A stretch of DNA of 64,000 bases from JABCYV01 sp963729325 (GCA_963729325.1 CAVSNS010000009.1:18715-82714); one strand, 5' to 3'; positions 17,022 through 27,219 are shown, counted from the stretch's first letter. Numbers and translations: made by a program. Notes: generated by a model from the letters alone, not told the origin.

Positions 17022-20000
17022 TCAGAACCTTGTGTGGAATTTGCCATCGACAGAGACTCCTCCGACCTGGTCGCGAGCCACACTGACCGACCATCGCTTG
17101 TTAATCTTGTAATCGCCTTGAACCAACTCGCTGCCTGGCTGGGAAACATCAGTCGAAAACGTGAAAAGGAAATTGTTTGTGACCCGTTGCTGAATGGCAA
17201 CACGAGCTGAGGGGTTCTGATTGTTGCCTCCGAGCAGCGGATCGATCTGCAAGCTGGAAATCCCCGCAAGTTTCTGAACGCTACTGCTGACTTGACTGGC
17301 GGCCTGGGAGGCGATCATCGAATCGGTGCTCTGGCTAGTCGCGCTGGCCTCCTGTGTAGTTTTGCCACGGGCGATCAGGTTAATAATGTCAGCCGTCGCC
17401 AGCGGAGGGTCAGAGACGTAGGATGTTGTGAGCTTATCCAATGGTCCACGCAGGGTGAGGGTCAAATTGTACTGCTCAACAGTGGTCGTGACTGATACGT
17501 TCATTACAGGTTGGGTTTCGTTTGGGTTCTCGAATGTTATGATGCCACGCTGAAGTTGATAGCGGACGTTGCGGTAGAAAAGCTCCCCTGCGGTAAGGTC
17601 GGTACGGCCCGTCACTACCGGGTTCGCGGCCGTGCCAGTGATTTTAAGGTTTGCACGCCCTTCCAGGCTTACTTCCGAACTTGTCGCGCTGAGGTTGTCG
17701 CTTGACTGGACCTGAACCGCGAGTTTAACGGTATCAGCGAAACCAGGCTGAGCCGGCACAGTGCTGCCGCTAAACTGGTCGCCGAAATTTGCGAGATCGA
17801 ACTCGGGAGTGAAAGAGAGGCTGTCAATCAACACGCGTCCGCTGAGCGTGGATGCTTCTCTGGTTCCAACAAGGACAAGATTGCTATCGAGGACCGCCCT
17901 CAAGCCATCGGGATAACGCAAGCGCACGGATTGGCTGTGCACTACCACGTCGAATTGCACAGCTGGCTGATAAGTAATCGAGCCCGCCATCGAGATCTGG
18001 CCCCCTCCGACCTGCCCATTGAGGCTCGAAATCTGCAATCTGTCTTTGCTGATGTCGAGTGTTCCATTGAGCTTCTCCACTCCGAGAGGAGCGGCTGGGG
18101 TCGATAAAGCAATGTCCTGCAGGCGCATCTGACCCTGCACGGCGGGACTTTGGGCAGATCCAGATGCGTGGATGTCCAGCGAGAGAATCCCTGAACTGTG
18201 TATATCAGGCTGCACGATGCGCAGCACGCGGACGTCTACGGAACCCTGTGCTGTGAGGTTGGGCTTGGCCGTCCCAGCCAACGGAATACTGCCCTGCACG
18301 CGCAGAGATGTACCGGTCCCGCGGATCTCTGCCGGTTGAATAGTGACCGTGGAATGCAGGTAATCCGCGCGGATAGGAGTTGCCGCCCCGATTTCGAGCG
18401 ACTGGTAGCTGACGTGGAGAGTTGGAATTGTGAGATGAGCCTCGAGTTGGGATTTGTCTTTTAAAGGACCTTTGATGGTTGCATGCAATTCGGTTTGGCC
18501 TTTTAGGTCCTGAGGCAAATTAGGCACGTACGCGCTAAGCAGTACATCGATTGGCACGCTCGTGGTGTCAATAGCTGCATCGGTGTAGTACCCATCAGTG
18601 AGATTCACGCGCCCGTGCGCCTGGATCGATGATTGCGCGACCTGCGAATTAACATTCAGATCCGCGTGCTGATCGGCCACGCGCAGTTCGGCTTTCAGGT
18701 TGGAAATCGAGTTCTGCTGAAGTTGAACTTGAGGCAGTTGGAGAACGGCATTCAGCTGGGGATTATCCAGCGTTCCCTCGCCATCGGCAGTTGCGGTTAA
18801 GGTCCCGGTCAAAGGAAGGTTCTTGGCCTGAATAGCATGCAGCTTTTGCAAAACTATGGACGGGGCGTTGAGGCGGACCTTGTACGCTTTTGTTTTAGGG
18901 GTGTAGGAGAGAGTCGCATTGCCCGAACCCGCAGGTACGCTGACGTCTAAAGTAGAAGTGACGGAACCTTTGTCGGCGGTGAATTTCAGTGCGAGATTCT
19001 GGACAGGCTCATCGTAAGCGCGAGCATTCACGATCTTTGCTGATCCAGTCCCAACTGGATTGAGTTGCGAGCCGTGAATTGTAATGTCGGCGGATAAGTC
19101 TCCGGACACCGGATATTGCAGGTTCGCAAGTCGCTGCAGGTCAGCCACCGACATTTGTTGCGCCGAGAGCCGAGCTGCGATCGGATCCGAGGGAGCATAG
19201 GACCAATTGTGCAGCTTCACGCTGGCGCTGAAGGAGGCCTTGCCTTGATGGGCGTTGACCAGCGAACCATTCTGTAAGCTTATCTGCGAGGGATTCGCCA
19301 GGAATGCGGTTTTCACGCTGCTCCACTGACTGCCCTGTACCTGAAGATTCTGCGCGTTCAGTTGACCAACAAGTTCTGGCTGATGGATCGATCCACGCAC
19401 CACGGTGTTCAGCATGGCCGAGCCGGAGATGTGAGTGGCGGGTTGGTCTGGGCGCAGAGCGGATGCCAATGCCTCAAGTTGATGCAGGTCATTGGCATTG
19501 GCTTGAACTTGCAGGTTCGAATGGTTGCTAATCTCTCCTTGAACAGTGAGTGTCGTCGAAGGCATCCGAAGCTCAGTTTGGCGGAATGCGATGACATTTT
19601 GCGCTCCGTCGTAAGTCATGTGGATGGATCCGTCGATCGGAATCGCGGTCGACGAGCCCTTGGCTGTCCCGTTTGCTGTAGATCTAAGAGTCAAGTCGGT
19701 GCGTGCGCGCAGGTTACTGACGCTGCCCGTCCACGCGGCATCTGCCGTGCCGTCGAGTGTGCCCGCCAGGCTCACTCCCTGCAGTTGCGGCTGGCGGATG
19801 GCTTGCCTGGCAGCCTGCAATGAGATGCTTCGGAAAGCAGTTCGCATCCTGGACGTCGGCGTTGTATCCAAGTTTTCTATGTCGACGTCAGCAATAACTT
19901 TCCCACCCAGCACATCTGCTCCGACCTTTTTTACATGCAAGCTTCCATTGGCCATCTCATATTGCCCCTGAAGCTTTCGAAGATCCAGCCGGCCTTGGGA

Positions 20001-20933
20001 CGTCGAAGCCGCGAGCGCATCACCGGCTAGTCGGCCATCGATGGACAAGCATCGAAGCAGGGGTTGGTTCACGGCGTTCTGATAATGAATCTTGCCTGCT
20101 AACGACAGATCCCCAGCCGGTTGGACGCCCGGGGACATCGAGGCAAAGTCCTGCGTGTGAATCCGAATTTCATAGGCACCTTCGGCATGAGGATTGTTGT
20201 AGTCGGTTACATCCGCGTGAACGGACACCGATGACGACCCTACATTCAATACGGCAGATTCGAGCGAAAAGCGGGAAGGACTTGCGGTGAACTTTGCCTT
20301 CAAACTGTGAGCAAGAGAAGAATATTCTGCATACTTCAGATGGCCGTTGACGTAGGAAATCGATCCGTTGTAGCGCTTCATCAGCGGATCGAAACGGATG
20401 TCGGTGCCGAGATCGTAAAGATCTGCATCGATCGGTGTCTTCTGGTCCTGATAGTTGACCTCCCCGTTGGTCAAAAGCACGTGCCTTACAGCCAAATCAA
20501 AGACACTCGTGTTGCTGCTGCCGCTTTGGGGTGGAGATGACGGAATATTATTCTTGCCGTCACGACCGACATCCACATGGACCACAGGGTGATCAATGAA
20601 AAGTTCGCTCAGGATCACTTTGTGATGCCACACTGATTGAACTTTAAGACCCACGGTAATTTTATCAACTTGTAACAATGGAGACCGCTCCGCAGGCTCG
20701 TTCCCGTGGATCGTGATCTTATAGAGATGCGCCGTGAGCTTGGAGAGCTGGAAGTCGAGATTGCGAATCTCAGCTCGTCCACCGGTTGCCTCGTTCACTC
20801 CCTGCACGATCGTGCGAAGCGCATATTCCTGAAACCCACGACTCTGCAGGTAAAGATATCCGCCAAGTACCGCAACGAGAATCAAGATTCCGAAACTAGC
20901 CGCTGTCCATCTGATTGTCCGCCACCGCTGCAT
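17022..20933 (-). CDS. tamB: TamB-like translocation and assembly module protein (AsmA/DUF490)
   Basis: 1303 residues with a single N-terminal membrane anchor (FGILILVAVLGGYLYLQ) and then a very long repetitive beta-rich region, ending in the TamB C-terminal domain (YQLQRGIITFENPNETQPVM, LTLRGPLDKLTTSYVSDPPL, and ELVQGDYKINKRWSVSVARD). The AsmA-like beginning (ATGGRAEIRNLDFQLSKL) is typical. By family knowledge such proteins span the periplasm as a hydrophobic groove and help insert outer-membrane proteins or move phospholipids. Its ATG lies eight bases after the stop of the Omp85 gene, so the two are one transcript, as tamA-tamB in other bacteria. The length is in the usual range. Confidence 0.92.
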   Translation of the reverse strand: MQRWRTIRWTAASFGILILVAVLGGYLYLQSRGFQEYALRTIVQGVNEATGGRAEIRNLDFQLSKLTAHLYKITIHGNEPAERSPLLQVDKITVGLKVQSVWHHKVILSELFIDHPVVHVDVGRDGKNNIPSSPPQSGSSNTSVFDLAVRHVLLTNGEVNYQDQKTPIDADLYDLGTDIRFDPLMKRYNGSISYVNGHLKYAEYSSLAHSLKAKFTASPSRFSLESAVLNVGSSSVSVHADVTDYNNPHAEGAYEIRIHTQDFASMSPGVQPAGDLSLAGKIHYQNAVNQPLLRCLSIDGRLAGDALAASTSQGRLDLRKLQGQYEMANGSLHVKKVGADVLGGKVIADVDIENLDTTPTSRMRTAFRSISLQAARQAIRQPQLQGVSLAGTLDGTADAAWTGSVSNLRARTDLTLRSTANGTAKGSSTAIPIDGSIHMTYDGAQNVIAFRQTELRMPSTTLTVQGEISNHSNLQVQANANDLHQLEALASALRPDQPATHISGSAMLNTVVRGSIHQPELVGQLNAQNLQVQGSQWSSVKTAFLANPSQISLQNGSLVNAHQGKASFSASVKLHNWSYAPSDPIAARLSAQQMSVADLQRLANLQYPVSGDLSADITIHGSQLNPVGTGSAKIVNARAYDEPVQNLALKFTADKGSVTSTLDVSVPAGSGNATLSYTPKTKAYKVRLNAPSIVLQKLHAIQAKNLPLTGTLTATADGEGTLDNPQLNAVLQLPQVQLQQNSISNLKAELRVADQHADLNVNSQVAQSSIQAHGRVNLTDGYYTDAAIDTTSVPIDVLLSAYVPNLPQDLKGQTELHATIKGPLKDKSQLEAHLTIPTLHVSYQSLEIGAATPIRADYLHSTVTIQPAEIRGTGTSLRVQGSIPLAGTAKPNLTAQGSVDVRVLRIVQPDIHSSGILSLDIHASGSAQSPAVQGQMRLQDIALSTPAAPLGVEKLNGTLDISKDRLQISSLNGQVGGGQISMAGSITYQPAVQFDVVVHSQSVRLRYPDGLRAVLDSNLVLVGTREASTLSGRVLIDSLSFTPEFDLANFGDQFSGSTVPAQPGFADTVKLAVQVQSSDNLSATSSEVSLEGRANLKITGTAANPVVTGRTDLTAGELFYRNVRYQLQRGIITFENPNETQPVMNVSVTTTVEQYNLTLTLRGPLDKLTTSYVSDPPLATADIINLIARGKTTQEASATSQSTDSMIASQAASQVSSSVQKLAGISSLQIDPLLGGNNQNPSARVAIQQRVTNNFLFTFSTDVSQPGSELVQGDYKINKRWSVSVARDQVGGVSVDGKFHTRF

Positions 20934-20941
20934 AACATCCC

Positions 20942-23878
20942 CTAAAAGGCCTGGCCTAGCGTGATGTAGTACTGGGTAGCTCTGATTCCGGGTACGGGAT
21001 TCAGGTTGCGCCCCACATCGATGCGAATGGGGCCGATAGGAGTTGAATAGCGAAGCCCGATTCCGACCGTATTCGTGTAGTTATCTACAAAATTGCGGAA
21101 GTTGATAGCGCTATAGACGTTGCCGCCGTCATAGAAGACCACCCCTCCCAGCGCTTCTACAATTCGCAAGGGAAATCGAAGCTCGGAGTCCAAGATAAAG
21201 AGTTGTCTTCCACCGATGGGCACCGTGACATTCACGCACCCCGACTGGCCCTGCAGGACATTGCAGAAAGGCACCAGCCGTTGTGGTCCGGCTTCATTAA
21301 TGGGGAAACCGCGCAGCGAGGTTCCGCCGCCTGAGAAATAAAGTTGGCTGGTGGGAACAAAACTTCCAGCAATCGCCTTGGCTAAGCCCAGGCGAACACT
21401 ATTGGCGAAAACCATCGAGCGAATTGGTTTGTAGAAGGCATATTGTCCGAAGAGCTTCGCAAAACTGGCACTGGAGCCTAGTTGGATAGGCGTAATTCCC
21501 AGATTCACTGTGGAAAAGAGACCACGGTGGGCATCCAGCGGTTTGTCGCGAGTGTCCCGAATCAGCGTACTGGAGAACGTGGAAAGATGCACGTTGCGGT
21601 CCTGCGGCAGCACCAGTGCGGGTACAAGCAAGTGTGAAAGGCTCGTCTTGTTGAAGTCGTAGCGAATTTGAAGGCGAGTATTGGTCTTTCGGCTTAGGCG
21701 TCGTTCGACTTGAAACGACAGATCACCAAGGCCAGCCGCAAAAAGTGGATTTTCGGTCGTGCGTTCAACGGAGAAGCTGGTGAGCGAACCCCATTGTGAA
21801 CCCAGAAAGTGAGGCTGAGTGTAGCTTGTGATCGCCCGCTGGTCGAGGCGAGAAAGCAGGATTGACGCGCTGGCCGTCTCGGCCAGGCCTCGCATATTTC
21901 GACGCGTGAACTGAATCGAGCCACGCGGGCTGGCGAAGGTAGATTGGCTAGGGGCGATTTTGTTGCTGCCCAGGCCAATGGTTGGCAGTCCTGGCACTGC
22001 CACCGTCCCGCCGGGAACATTTCCGCCGCGGTGAGATACCTCAAACCCAATTCCGTAAGTAATTTCGTTTCGCTTAGCCTCATTCACTTTGACCAGCGCT
22101 TCTTCTTCGGTCTGATCAGTAATCGGCTTCCTCGGCCCGACACTAGCCCAATCGAATACGTTCAGGTCATAAAGGCGGGTCTCTGCTTCCAGCAACTGCC
22201 CCCTACTCATGGGCGCTTCCGGCGGAATTGCCGCTGTCTTTTTAATCAGGGAAAGACGCGTTCGTTTTTGGCCCAAATACACTATGTCGCTGACTCGCAC
22301 AACTTGGCGCTCGCTAATAGCGTATGCAATGTCCACCTGATGAGGATCATCCGGATGCCGAGTCACGGTCGCCTTTACCTCGGCATTTAAATATCCTCGG
22401 TTCAAGTATGTGGCTGAGATGCGGTTGCGATCGTCGGTAAGACGCCTCGGCGAGAATGGAGCGCCGGGCCGCTGCTGAAATCCTTGAGGGGCAGTCAATT
22501 GCTCATAGGGAACGCTGCGATTCCCCGTCACCTGAACATTGTCGACGAGGGTTTGCGGGCCTTCCTGGATTTCAAATGCGACATCGACTTTAGGTTCGTG
22601 GTCGGTGACACGGGGTGTGACCTTGACGCTTTCATATCCTCTGTCTTTGTACAGTGCTTCCAGATTATCTGCGCTCTGCTTAAGAAGTTTCTGGCTGATA
22701 CTGCCGTGCGTCCAGAGATGAGACTTTTTTACGGTGACCTGGGCAACCAGATCCTTCTCCGATATTTTGTAGTTTCCGTCGAACGAAATGCGATCGACCT
22801 TGTGCTTCTTTCCGCGGTTGATTTCATACGTAACCACAACCTGATCCGGCTGGCGCTGGAAATCGGTTTTCACCTCAGCGTCAAAAAAACCCTTCCTTTG
22901 AAAATAATCCACGAGATTACGGCGGCCTTCTTCTACCAAGTCGCGATCGATGGCGCCTTCAGAGTAGATAGGAATGAGCTTTTTCATTTGGCGTCCCGCC
23001 ACAAAAGGAATGGCAGAAACCCGGGCGCCAGTCGTCCGAATCGTTACCGTTGGCCCTAATTCGATTTTGAAAGAGACATCTACCCGGTTAGTCTCGGGAT
23101 GGTATTGCGGGGGATTTTCCTGAACAGTACTGGCCAGGCGGTGCTGCTGTGCGAGAGCCTTTTTGAGCACTGCGGTCGCAGCCTTAATACGCTCCTGTGA
23201 ATAGGGTTTACCACGCTTAAGCAACGCTCCCGTGAATCTGGCGCGCAGTGAGCGGACGGTACGAATCAAGCGGGCGTCCTCCGAACCGGAGGGACCTTGC
23301 ATGTCAACATTTTGGATTCGCGCCTGCTTCCCAAGCTTCACGGAGAAGCTAACATCCACCAACTGGTGGGCGTCATCGATCCTGATTTCAGATTGCACCT
23401 GGGCTTGGAAATATCCATTCTTGTGCAGGAATTGCCGCAATGCTTCCTCGGCAAGCGGGATGCGAGTCCGGTCGTAGGGATCCTCCTCAGGAAGATTCAC
23501 TACTTGAAGCAGCCGGCTGTAAGCAAAATGCTTGGAGGCTCCTGGGAAGTCGATCATGCCGAGGTAATAAGCAGGCTCGAGAACGAAACTGAGCCGCAAG
23601 CCCTCCGGATCGGGAACCACGTCAACCACGACTTTCTCGAAGCCACCATTGCTTTCTAGCGAAGCGATACTTGCCTGAACGTTTGCCTCCGAATACGGCT
23701 GTCCAGCCTTCTGAGCGACCAACGGACCGAGTGGTTCGAGATCCCGATGGGGATTCGCAATCAAGTCAACCGCGCTCACCGTTTGGCCTTCGTAGAGAGC
23801 TTGAGGACCGACGGGTGCCATTTGACCCCGAGTGGCAACTGCAGCGATCAAGAAGAAAAGTAATGCTGACCAACGCAT
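20942..23878 (-). CDS. Omp85-family outer-membrane assembly protein (BamA/TamA-like)
   Basis: From the ATG at 23878 the protein has 978 residues and a signal peptide (MRWSALLFFLIAAVATRG). Several POTRA domains follow; typical strand-helix pieces are QPYSEANVQASIASLESNG, RQFLHKNGYFQAQVQS, RRNLVDYFQRKGFFDAEVK and NRISATYLNRGYLNAEVK, suggesting about five or six. The 16-strand barrel ends with YSTPIGPIRIDVGRNLNPV and a terminal Phe, the usual assembly signal. The lid-loop motif is seen as GGGTSLRGFPINEAGP. A longer start at 23953 would bury the signal peptide. It is longer than E. coli TamA and BamA, and adjacency to tamB favours a TamA-like role. Confidence 0.9.
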   Translation of the reverse strand: MRWSALLFFLIAAVATRGQMAPVGPQALYEGQTVSAVDLIANPHRDLEPLGPLVAQKAGQPYSEANVQASIASLESNGGFEKVVVDVVPDPEGLRLSFVLEPAYYLGMIDFPGASKHFAYSRLLQVVNLPEEDPYDRTRIPLAEEALRQFLHKNGYFQAQVQSEIRIDDAHQLVDVSFSVKLGKQARIQNVDMQGPSGSEDARLIRTVRSLRARFTGALLKRGKPYSQERIKAATAVLKKALAQQHRLASTVQENPPQYHPETNRVDVSFKIELGPTVTIRTTGARVSAIPFVAGRQMKKLIPIYSEGAIDRDLVEEGRRNLVDYFQRKGFFDAEVKTDFQRQPDQVVVTYEINRGKKHKVDRISFDGNYKISEKDLVAQVTVKKSHLWTHGSISQKLLKQSADNLEALYKDRGYESVKVTPRVTDHEPKVDVAFEIQEGPQTLVDNVQVTGNRSVPYEQLTAPQGFQQRPGAPFSPRRLTDDRNRISATYLNRGYLNAEVKATVTRHPDDPHQVDIAYAISERQVVRVSDIVYLGQKRTRLSLIKKTAAIPPEAPMSRGQLLEAETRLYDLNVFDWASVGPRKPITDQTEEEALVKVNEAKRNEITYGIGFEVSHRGGNVPGGTVAVPGLPTIGLGSNKIAPSQSTFASPRGSIQFTRRNMRGLAETASASILLSRLDQRAITSYTQPHFLGSQWGSLTSFSVERTTENPLFAAGLGDLSFQVERRLSRKTNTRLQIRYDFNKTSLSHLLVPALVLPQDRNVHLSTFSSTLIRDTRDKPLDAHRGLFSTVNLGITPIQLGSSASFAKLFGQYAFYKPIRSMVFANSVRLGLAKAIAGSFVPTSQLYFSGGGTSLRGFPINEAGPQRLVPFCNVLQGQSGCVNVTVPIGGRQLFILDSELRFPLRIVEALGGVVFYDGGNVYSAINFRNFVDNYTNTVGIGLRYSTPIGPIRIDVGRNLNPVPGIRATQYYITLGQAF

Positions 23879-24097
23879 ATAGAATAATGAGGATGTGGGA
23901 TGCGATTGAATGCGTAGGAGTTGTCGCTGTGGAAAACTGGCGGCGGTCAGCAAAATCCACAGACCCGAAACGAAAGAAGTTCTGCTTAAGCAATAGGCAG
24001 ATCACGGATTCCGGGCATCGTACTCAGCCTGGCAACATCTGAAGATCAAAGGCAACCCTCACGGGCGACGCAGCACTAAATGCTTAGGGAATAACCG

Positions 24098-24853
24098 GTG
24101 TGCGGTCCAACATCATTGGCGAATATAGGTCTGTTCCTCGGGCTGACGTGTTGTTTGGCTCTAGGTCAGGCACCTTCGGCGGCTGAGCGCGATCCGGCAT
24201 CGAAGTCTGCGGCGCCCCTCGTTGATAAAATGGGGAGGGCCCAAGCGGAGAATCGGCCGCAAGCTTCCTATCGGGAAGTTCTGAAGTACCGCATTTTCCC
24301 TTCTAACAACTTAGACTCTGCGTCCGAGATTTTGGCAGAGGTAGACTTCCAGCCGCCTCGCACCAAGCGTTATGCCATTCAGAAAACTTCGGGCAGCCGC
24401 CGCGCAGAGCAGGTCGTACGAAGCATTTTGGACCACGAAGTGGAAGCGTCGGCTCAAGGACGAGACGTTCCTTCAGCAGCCGTAATGAAGGACAAATACG
24501 ACGTGACCTATTTGGGCGAGGATGTCCTCGAAGGCCACCCGTGCCATCTACTTGTACTGAGCCCCAAACGAAAAGAAAAGAATCTGATTTCAGGGGAGGC
24601 GTGGGTTGACAAGGACACATTTTTGGTCCGCCAGATCAACGGTGAATTAGTGAAAACGCCCTCGTGGTGGTTGAAGAAGGTGCACGTGAAGATTGTGTTC
24701 GGCTTCGTCGGAGGGACATGGCTGCAGACCTCAACCGAAGCCATGGCCGACGTACGGATATTCGGCAATCACACGTTAACGGCAGAGATTGTGGATTTCC
24801 GTAAAACCGGTGTTGTGGCCAAAGCAGGGGCAGCGATCCACAGTCAGCAGTAG
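24098..24853 (+). CDS. outer-membrane lipoprotein-sorting-like (LolA/MucB fold) protein
   Basis: 251 residues from a GTG start, with a signal peptide ending near LALGQAPSAA. The mature part has the LolA-type pattern: YREVLKYRIFPSN, then DVTYLGEDVLEGHPCHLLVL, EAWVDKDTFLVRQINGEL and a final beta section with WLQTSTEAMADVRIFG. Proteins of this fold bind lipid or lipoprotein acyl chains in the periplasm. It reads away from the Omp85 gene, and the divergent promoters share the roughly 220 bases between. I infer a cell-envelope role from fold resemblance and location. Confidence 0.72.
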   Translation: MCGPTSLANIGLFLGLTCCLALGQAPSAAERDPASKSAAPLVDKMGRAQAENRPQASYREVLKYRIFPSNNLDSASEILAEVDFQPPRTKRYAIQKTSGSRRAEQVVRSILDHEVEASAQGRDVPSAAVMKDKYDVTYLGEDVLEGHPCHLLVLSPKRKEKNLISGEAWVDKDTFLVRQINGELVKTPSWWLKKVHVKIVFGFVGGTWLQTSTEAMADVRIFGNHTLTAEIVDFRKTGVVAKAGAAIHSQQ

Positions 24854-24950
24854 CTCCAGTTCGACCGTGACAGTGTAAGATCGAGTCATCTCCGTTCCTA
24901 GCTTATCTTCGAAATTCATTTGACCCGTCTGTTCTGCGACATGCAAAGCA

Positions 24951-24980
24951 GGCCGACTTCCTCAGTCGGCCGCTTTCTCC
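24951..24980 (+). terminator. probable intrinsic terminator after the LolA-like gene
   Basis: GGCCGACT (24951-24958) and AGTCGGCC (24964-24971) form a perfect 8-bp stem with a 5-base loop, followed by a T/C-rich GCTTTCTCCTTTC. The T run is weak. Confidence 0.55.
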
Positions 24981-25076
24981 TTTCTGAGCATCAGGATACG
25001 TTTCCCAGGGAATACAACGTCGCCTCACCAGTTATTAGCTGTTGAGCCTCGGACACGACGATCCGAGCAAAGGTGG

Positions 25077-25532
25077 ATGCCGATGGTACATCCTTTCGAT
25101 CTCAAGACGGCACTCTTAGCAAAACACGCACAACACATCGTGCTGATCCATTTTCCGATCGCATTATTCATTACGGCGGTGGCCTTCGACTTGATGGCGC
25201 ATTGGACGAAACGGCGGAGTTTGGCGGACGCCGCGTATTACAACCTCCTGGTGGCCGCGCTTTCGACTATCCCGGTTCTGGCTACCGGCATTCTGGCATG
25301 GCAGTTTCAACTCGAGGGACGGAAATTGAAGGGTATCCTGCTGCTCCATCTGATATTTGCGTGCGCCTCCAGCCTGATGATCTGGCTGGTGTGGTGGGTG
25401 AACTTCAGGGCACGGCGGCGCACCGAGGCCTTACCAGGCTACCGCTTTCCCATCGAGCTTCTGGCTGTGGTTCTTGTAGCTCTGACGGCCCACATTGGCG
25501 GTTTCTTGAGCGGCGTGAACATACCTGGGTAG
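25077..25532 (+). CDS. DUF2231-type four-helix membrane protein
   Basis: 151 residues with four hydrophobic helices; the first begins HIVLIHFPIALFITAVAFDL with the family His-Phe-Pro motif, and the last ends LVALTAHIGGFLSGVNIPG, also typical of DUF2231. The paired histidines in the helices suggest metal or haem contact, but this is not established. It lies upstream of a Tat phosphoesterase, a cupredoxin and a DUF420-like membrane protein in the same direction, which suggests a membrane redox context. Confidence 0.8.
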   Translation: MPMVHPFDLKTALLAKHAQHIVLIHFPIALFITAVAFDLMAHWTKRRSLADAAYYNLLVAALSTIPVLATGILAWQFQLEGRKLKGILLLHLIFACASSLMIWLVWWVNFRARRRTEALPGYRFPIELLAVVLVALTAHIGGFLSGVNIPG

Positions 25533-25632
25533 GCGTGGTCCCCAAACACACCTAGCCCCCGTCGCGGTTTTTCGATCGATGGGAGACGTCACCTCAGAGG
25601 CTAAAGCCAGCGTGTCTTGTTGATTCTTGGGT

Positions 25633-25652
25633 GGCACGGCTGAAGCCGCGCC
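25633..25652. repeat. short palindrome resembling a REP-type intergenic unit
   Basis: GGCACGGCT and AGCCGCGCC form a 9-bp stem with one mismatch and a 2-base loop, in a gene-free stretch between DUF2231 and the phosphoesterase. Similar 'processed' palindromes ending in GCCCTTTCC are, from memory, dispersed in acidobacterial genomes. I see no second copy in this window. Confidence 0.35.
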
Positions 25653-25747
25653 CTTTCCAAACCTGATTATGAGCTGGCTTCTACGGGGGGAATAAAAGTG
25701 GGGGACTTAAGTTATCAACTCTGCAGGCTACACAGGGTGGAGGAAAA

Positions 25748-26776
25748 ATGACCGACAAGAAACAAGATTTGATCGATCAGAAGTTTCAAGATCTTAACAA
25801 CGACGGTGTTGACCGTCGCGGGTTCTTAAAGTGCATGGCATGGGCGGGTACGGGACTGGTTTGGACCTTGAGTGGCGGAGTCCCGGTCTCACGGGCGTTC
25901 GCCAAAAGCGGTGGCAAAGATGCCGGCAAGGATGCCAGCAAAAACGGGGATTTCAGCTTCGTCCAGATCAGTGACAGTCACATCGGTTTTAACAAACCGG
26001 CAAATCCGGATGTTACAGCCACACTGCAAGTAGCTATCGACAAGATCAACGCCATGCCCCGTCGGCCGGAGTTCATCATTCATACCGGCGATCTAAGTCA
26101 GCTTTCCAAGCCCAGTGAATTCGATACCCTCGACCAGGCGTTAAAAAGAGTCTCTGCAAAACAGATTTATTTCGTCCCCGGTGAACATGACATGCTCACG
26201 GACAACGGCGAGCAATATCTTCAGCGCTACGGGAAAGGGACGAAGGGGAGTGGATGGTACAGCTTTGATCAGAAGGGTGTCCATTTCGTTGGCCTGGTGA
26301 ATGTCGCCAATCTGAAAGCTGGAGGCATGGGGTCGCTCGGTCACGAACAACTGGAGTGGCTGGAGGACGATCTCAAGGGCCGCTCTGCCAGCACTCCGAT
26401 TGTGGTCTTTGCGCACATTCCACTGTGGACCATCTATCCCGATTGGGGCTGGGGAACCGATGACAGCGAGCAAGCCTTGGCTTACGTCAAGCGTTTTGGT
26501 TCCGTGACCGTGTTGAACGGCCATATTCACCAGATTATGCAGAAGATCGAAGGCAAGGTTTCGTTCCACACCGCGATGTCGACCGCTTTCCCTCAACCTG
26601 CGCCGGGAACAGCTCCGTCGGCCGGACCGATGAAGGTACCCGCCGACCAGTTGCAACGGGCGTTGGGCATCACCGACGTGAACTATCTGGTGAGCGGTCA
26701 TAGCCTCGCCATCGTGGACTCGCCGCTTGGGGACTCCGCGCCTTCAGCTTCAGGAAATGGCGCCGGCCGTAGTTGA
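25748..26776 (+). CDS. calcineurin-like metallophosphoesterase with Tat signal
   Basis: 342 residues. A twin-arginine signal is present, DRRGFLKCMAWAG (Arg pair 23-24) followed by a hydrophobic stretch, so the folded protein is exported by Tat. The phosphoesterase metal motifs follow in order: DSHIG (about 76-80), GDLSQ (114-118), PGEHD (144-148), FAHIPLW and NGHIHQ. The third motif is normally Gly-Asn-His; here Asn is replaced by Glu, an unusual change at a metal ligand. A tatA gene lies four genes downstream. The substrate is unknown. The C-terminal tail is Ser/Ala-rich and low complexity. Confidence 0.88.
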   Translation: MTDKKQDLIDQKFQDLNNDGVDRRGFLKCMAWAGTGLVWTLSGGVPVSRAFAKSGGKDAGKDASKNGDFSFVQISDSHIGFNKPANPDVTATLQVAIDKINAMPRRPEFIIHTGDLSQLSKPSEFDTLDQALKRVSAKQIYFVPGEHDMLTDNGEQYLQRYGKGTKGSGWYSFDQKGVHFVGLVNVANLKAGGMGSLGHEQLEWLEDDLKGRSASTPIVVFAHIPLWTIYPDWGWGTDDSEQALAYVKRFGSVTVLNGHIHQIMQKIEGKVSFHTAMSTAFPQPAPGTAPSAGPMKVPADQLQRALGITDVNYLVSGHSLAIVDSPLGDSAPSASGNGAGRS

Positions 26777-26859
26777 CAATACTTTTTGGACAGCCGGCCA
26801 AAGGAATCCGAGTCCGAACAAAAGAAGATCACAAAATCAACCTAGAAAGGAAACAGAAA

Positions 26860-27219
26860 ATGACGAGGAAAAATGGGTGGGTTGCAGGTTTGGCGGCGCC
26901 GGTAATGATTGCAGTGATGCTGTTGTCCGCGGGATCACCGAGTGTCGCGGCGATTGACCAGGCCTCCGCGGCCAACGCGGAGGTGAAAATCGATAATTTC
27001 GTTTTTGGGCCGCAGACGCTCACGGTACCCGTCGGAGCGACAGTTACCTGGACAAATAAAGATGACATTCCGCATACGACAGTGAGCACAGACGGCGTGT
27101 TCAAGTCGAAGGTGATGGATACGGACGAAAAGTTCTCCTACACGTTTACTAAGGCAGGGACGTATTCCTACTTCTGCTCGGTCCACCCGAAGATGACTGG
27201 CAAAGTCGTGGTGCAGTGA
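26860..27219 (+). CDS. cupredoxin (plastocyanin/amicyanin-like blue copper protein)
   Basis: 119 residues with a signal peptide (GLAAPVMIAVMLLSAGS). The mature part is a single cupredoxin fold: VKIDNFVFGPQTLTVPVG, VTWTNKDDIPHTT with the first copper His, and GTYSYFCSVHPKMTGKVVV with the Cys-His-Met ligands. AGAAAGG about 10 bases before the ATG supports this start, although the frame stays open upstream. It probably carries electrons in the periplasm; partners may be the neighbouring membrane proteins. It belongs to the same run as the phosphoesterase and DUF420 genes. Confidence 0.92.
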   Translation: MTRKNGWVAGLAAPVMIAVMLLSAGSPSVAAIDQASAANAEVKIDNFVFGPQTLTVPVGATVTWTNKDDIPHTTVSTDGVFKSKVMDTDEKFSYTFTKAGTYSYFCSVHPKMTGKVVVQ

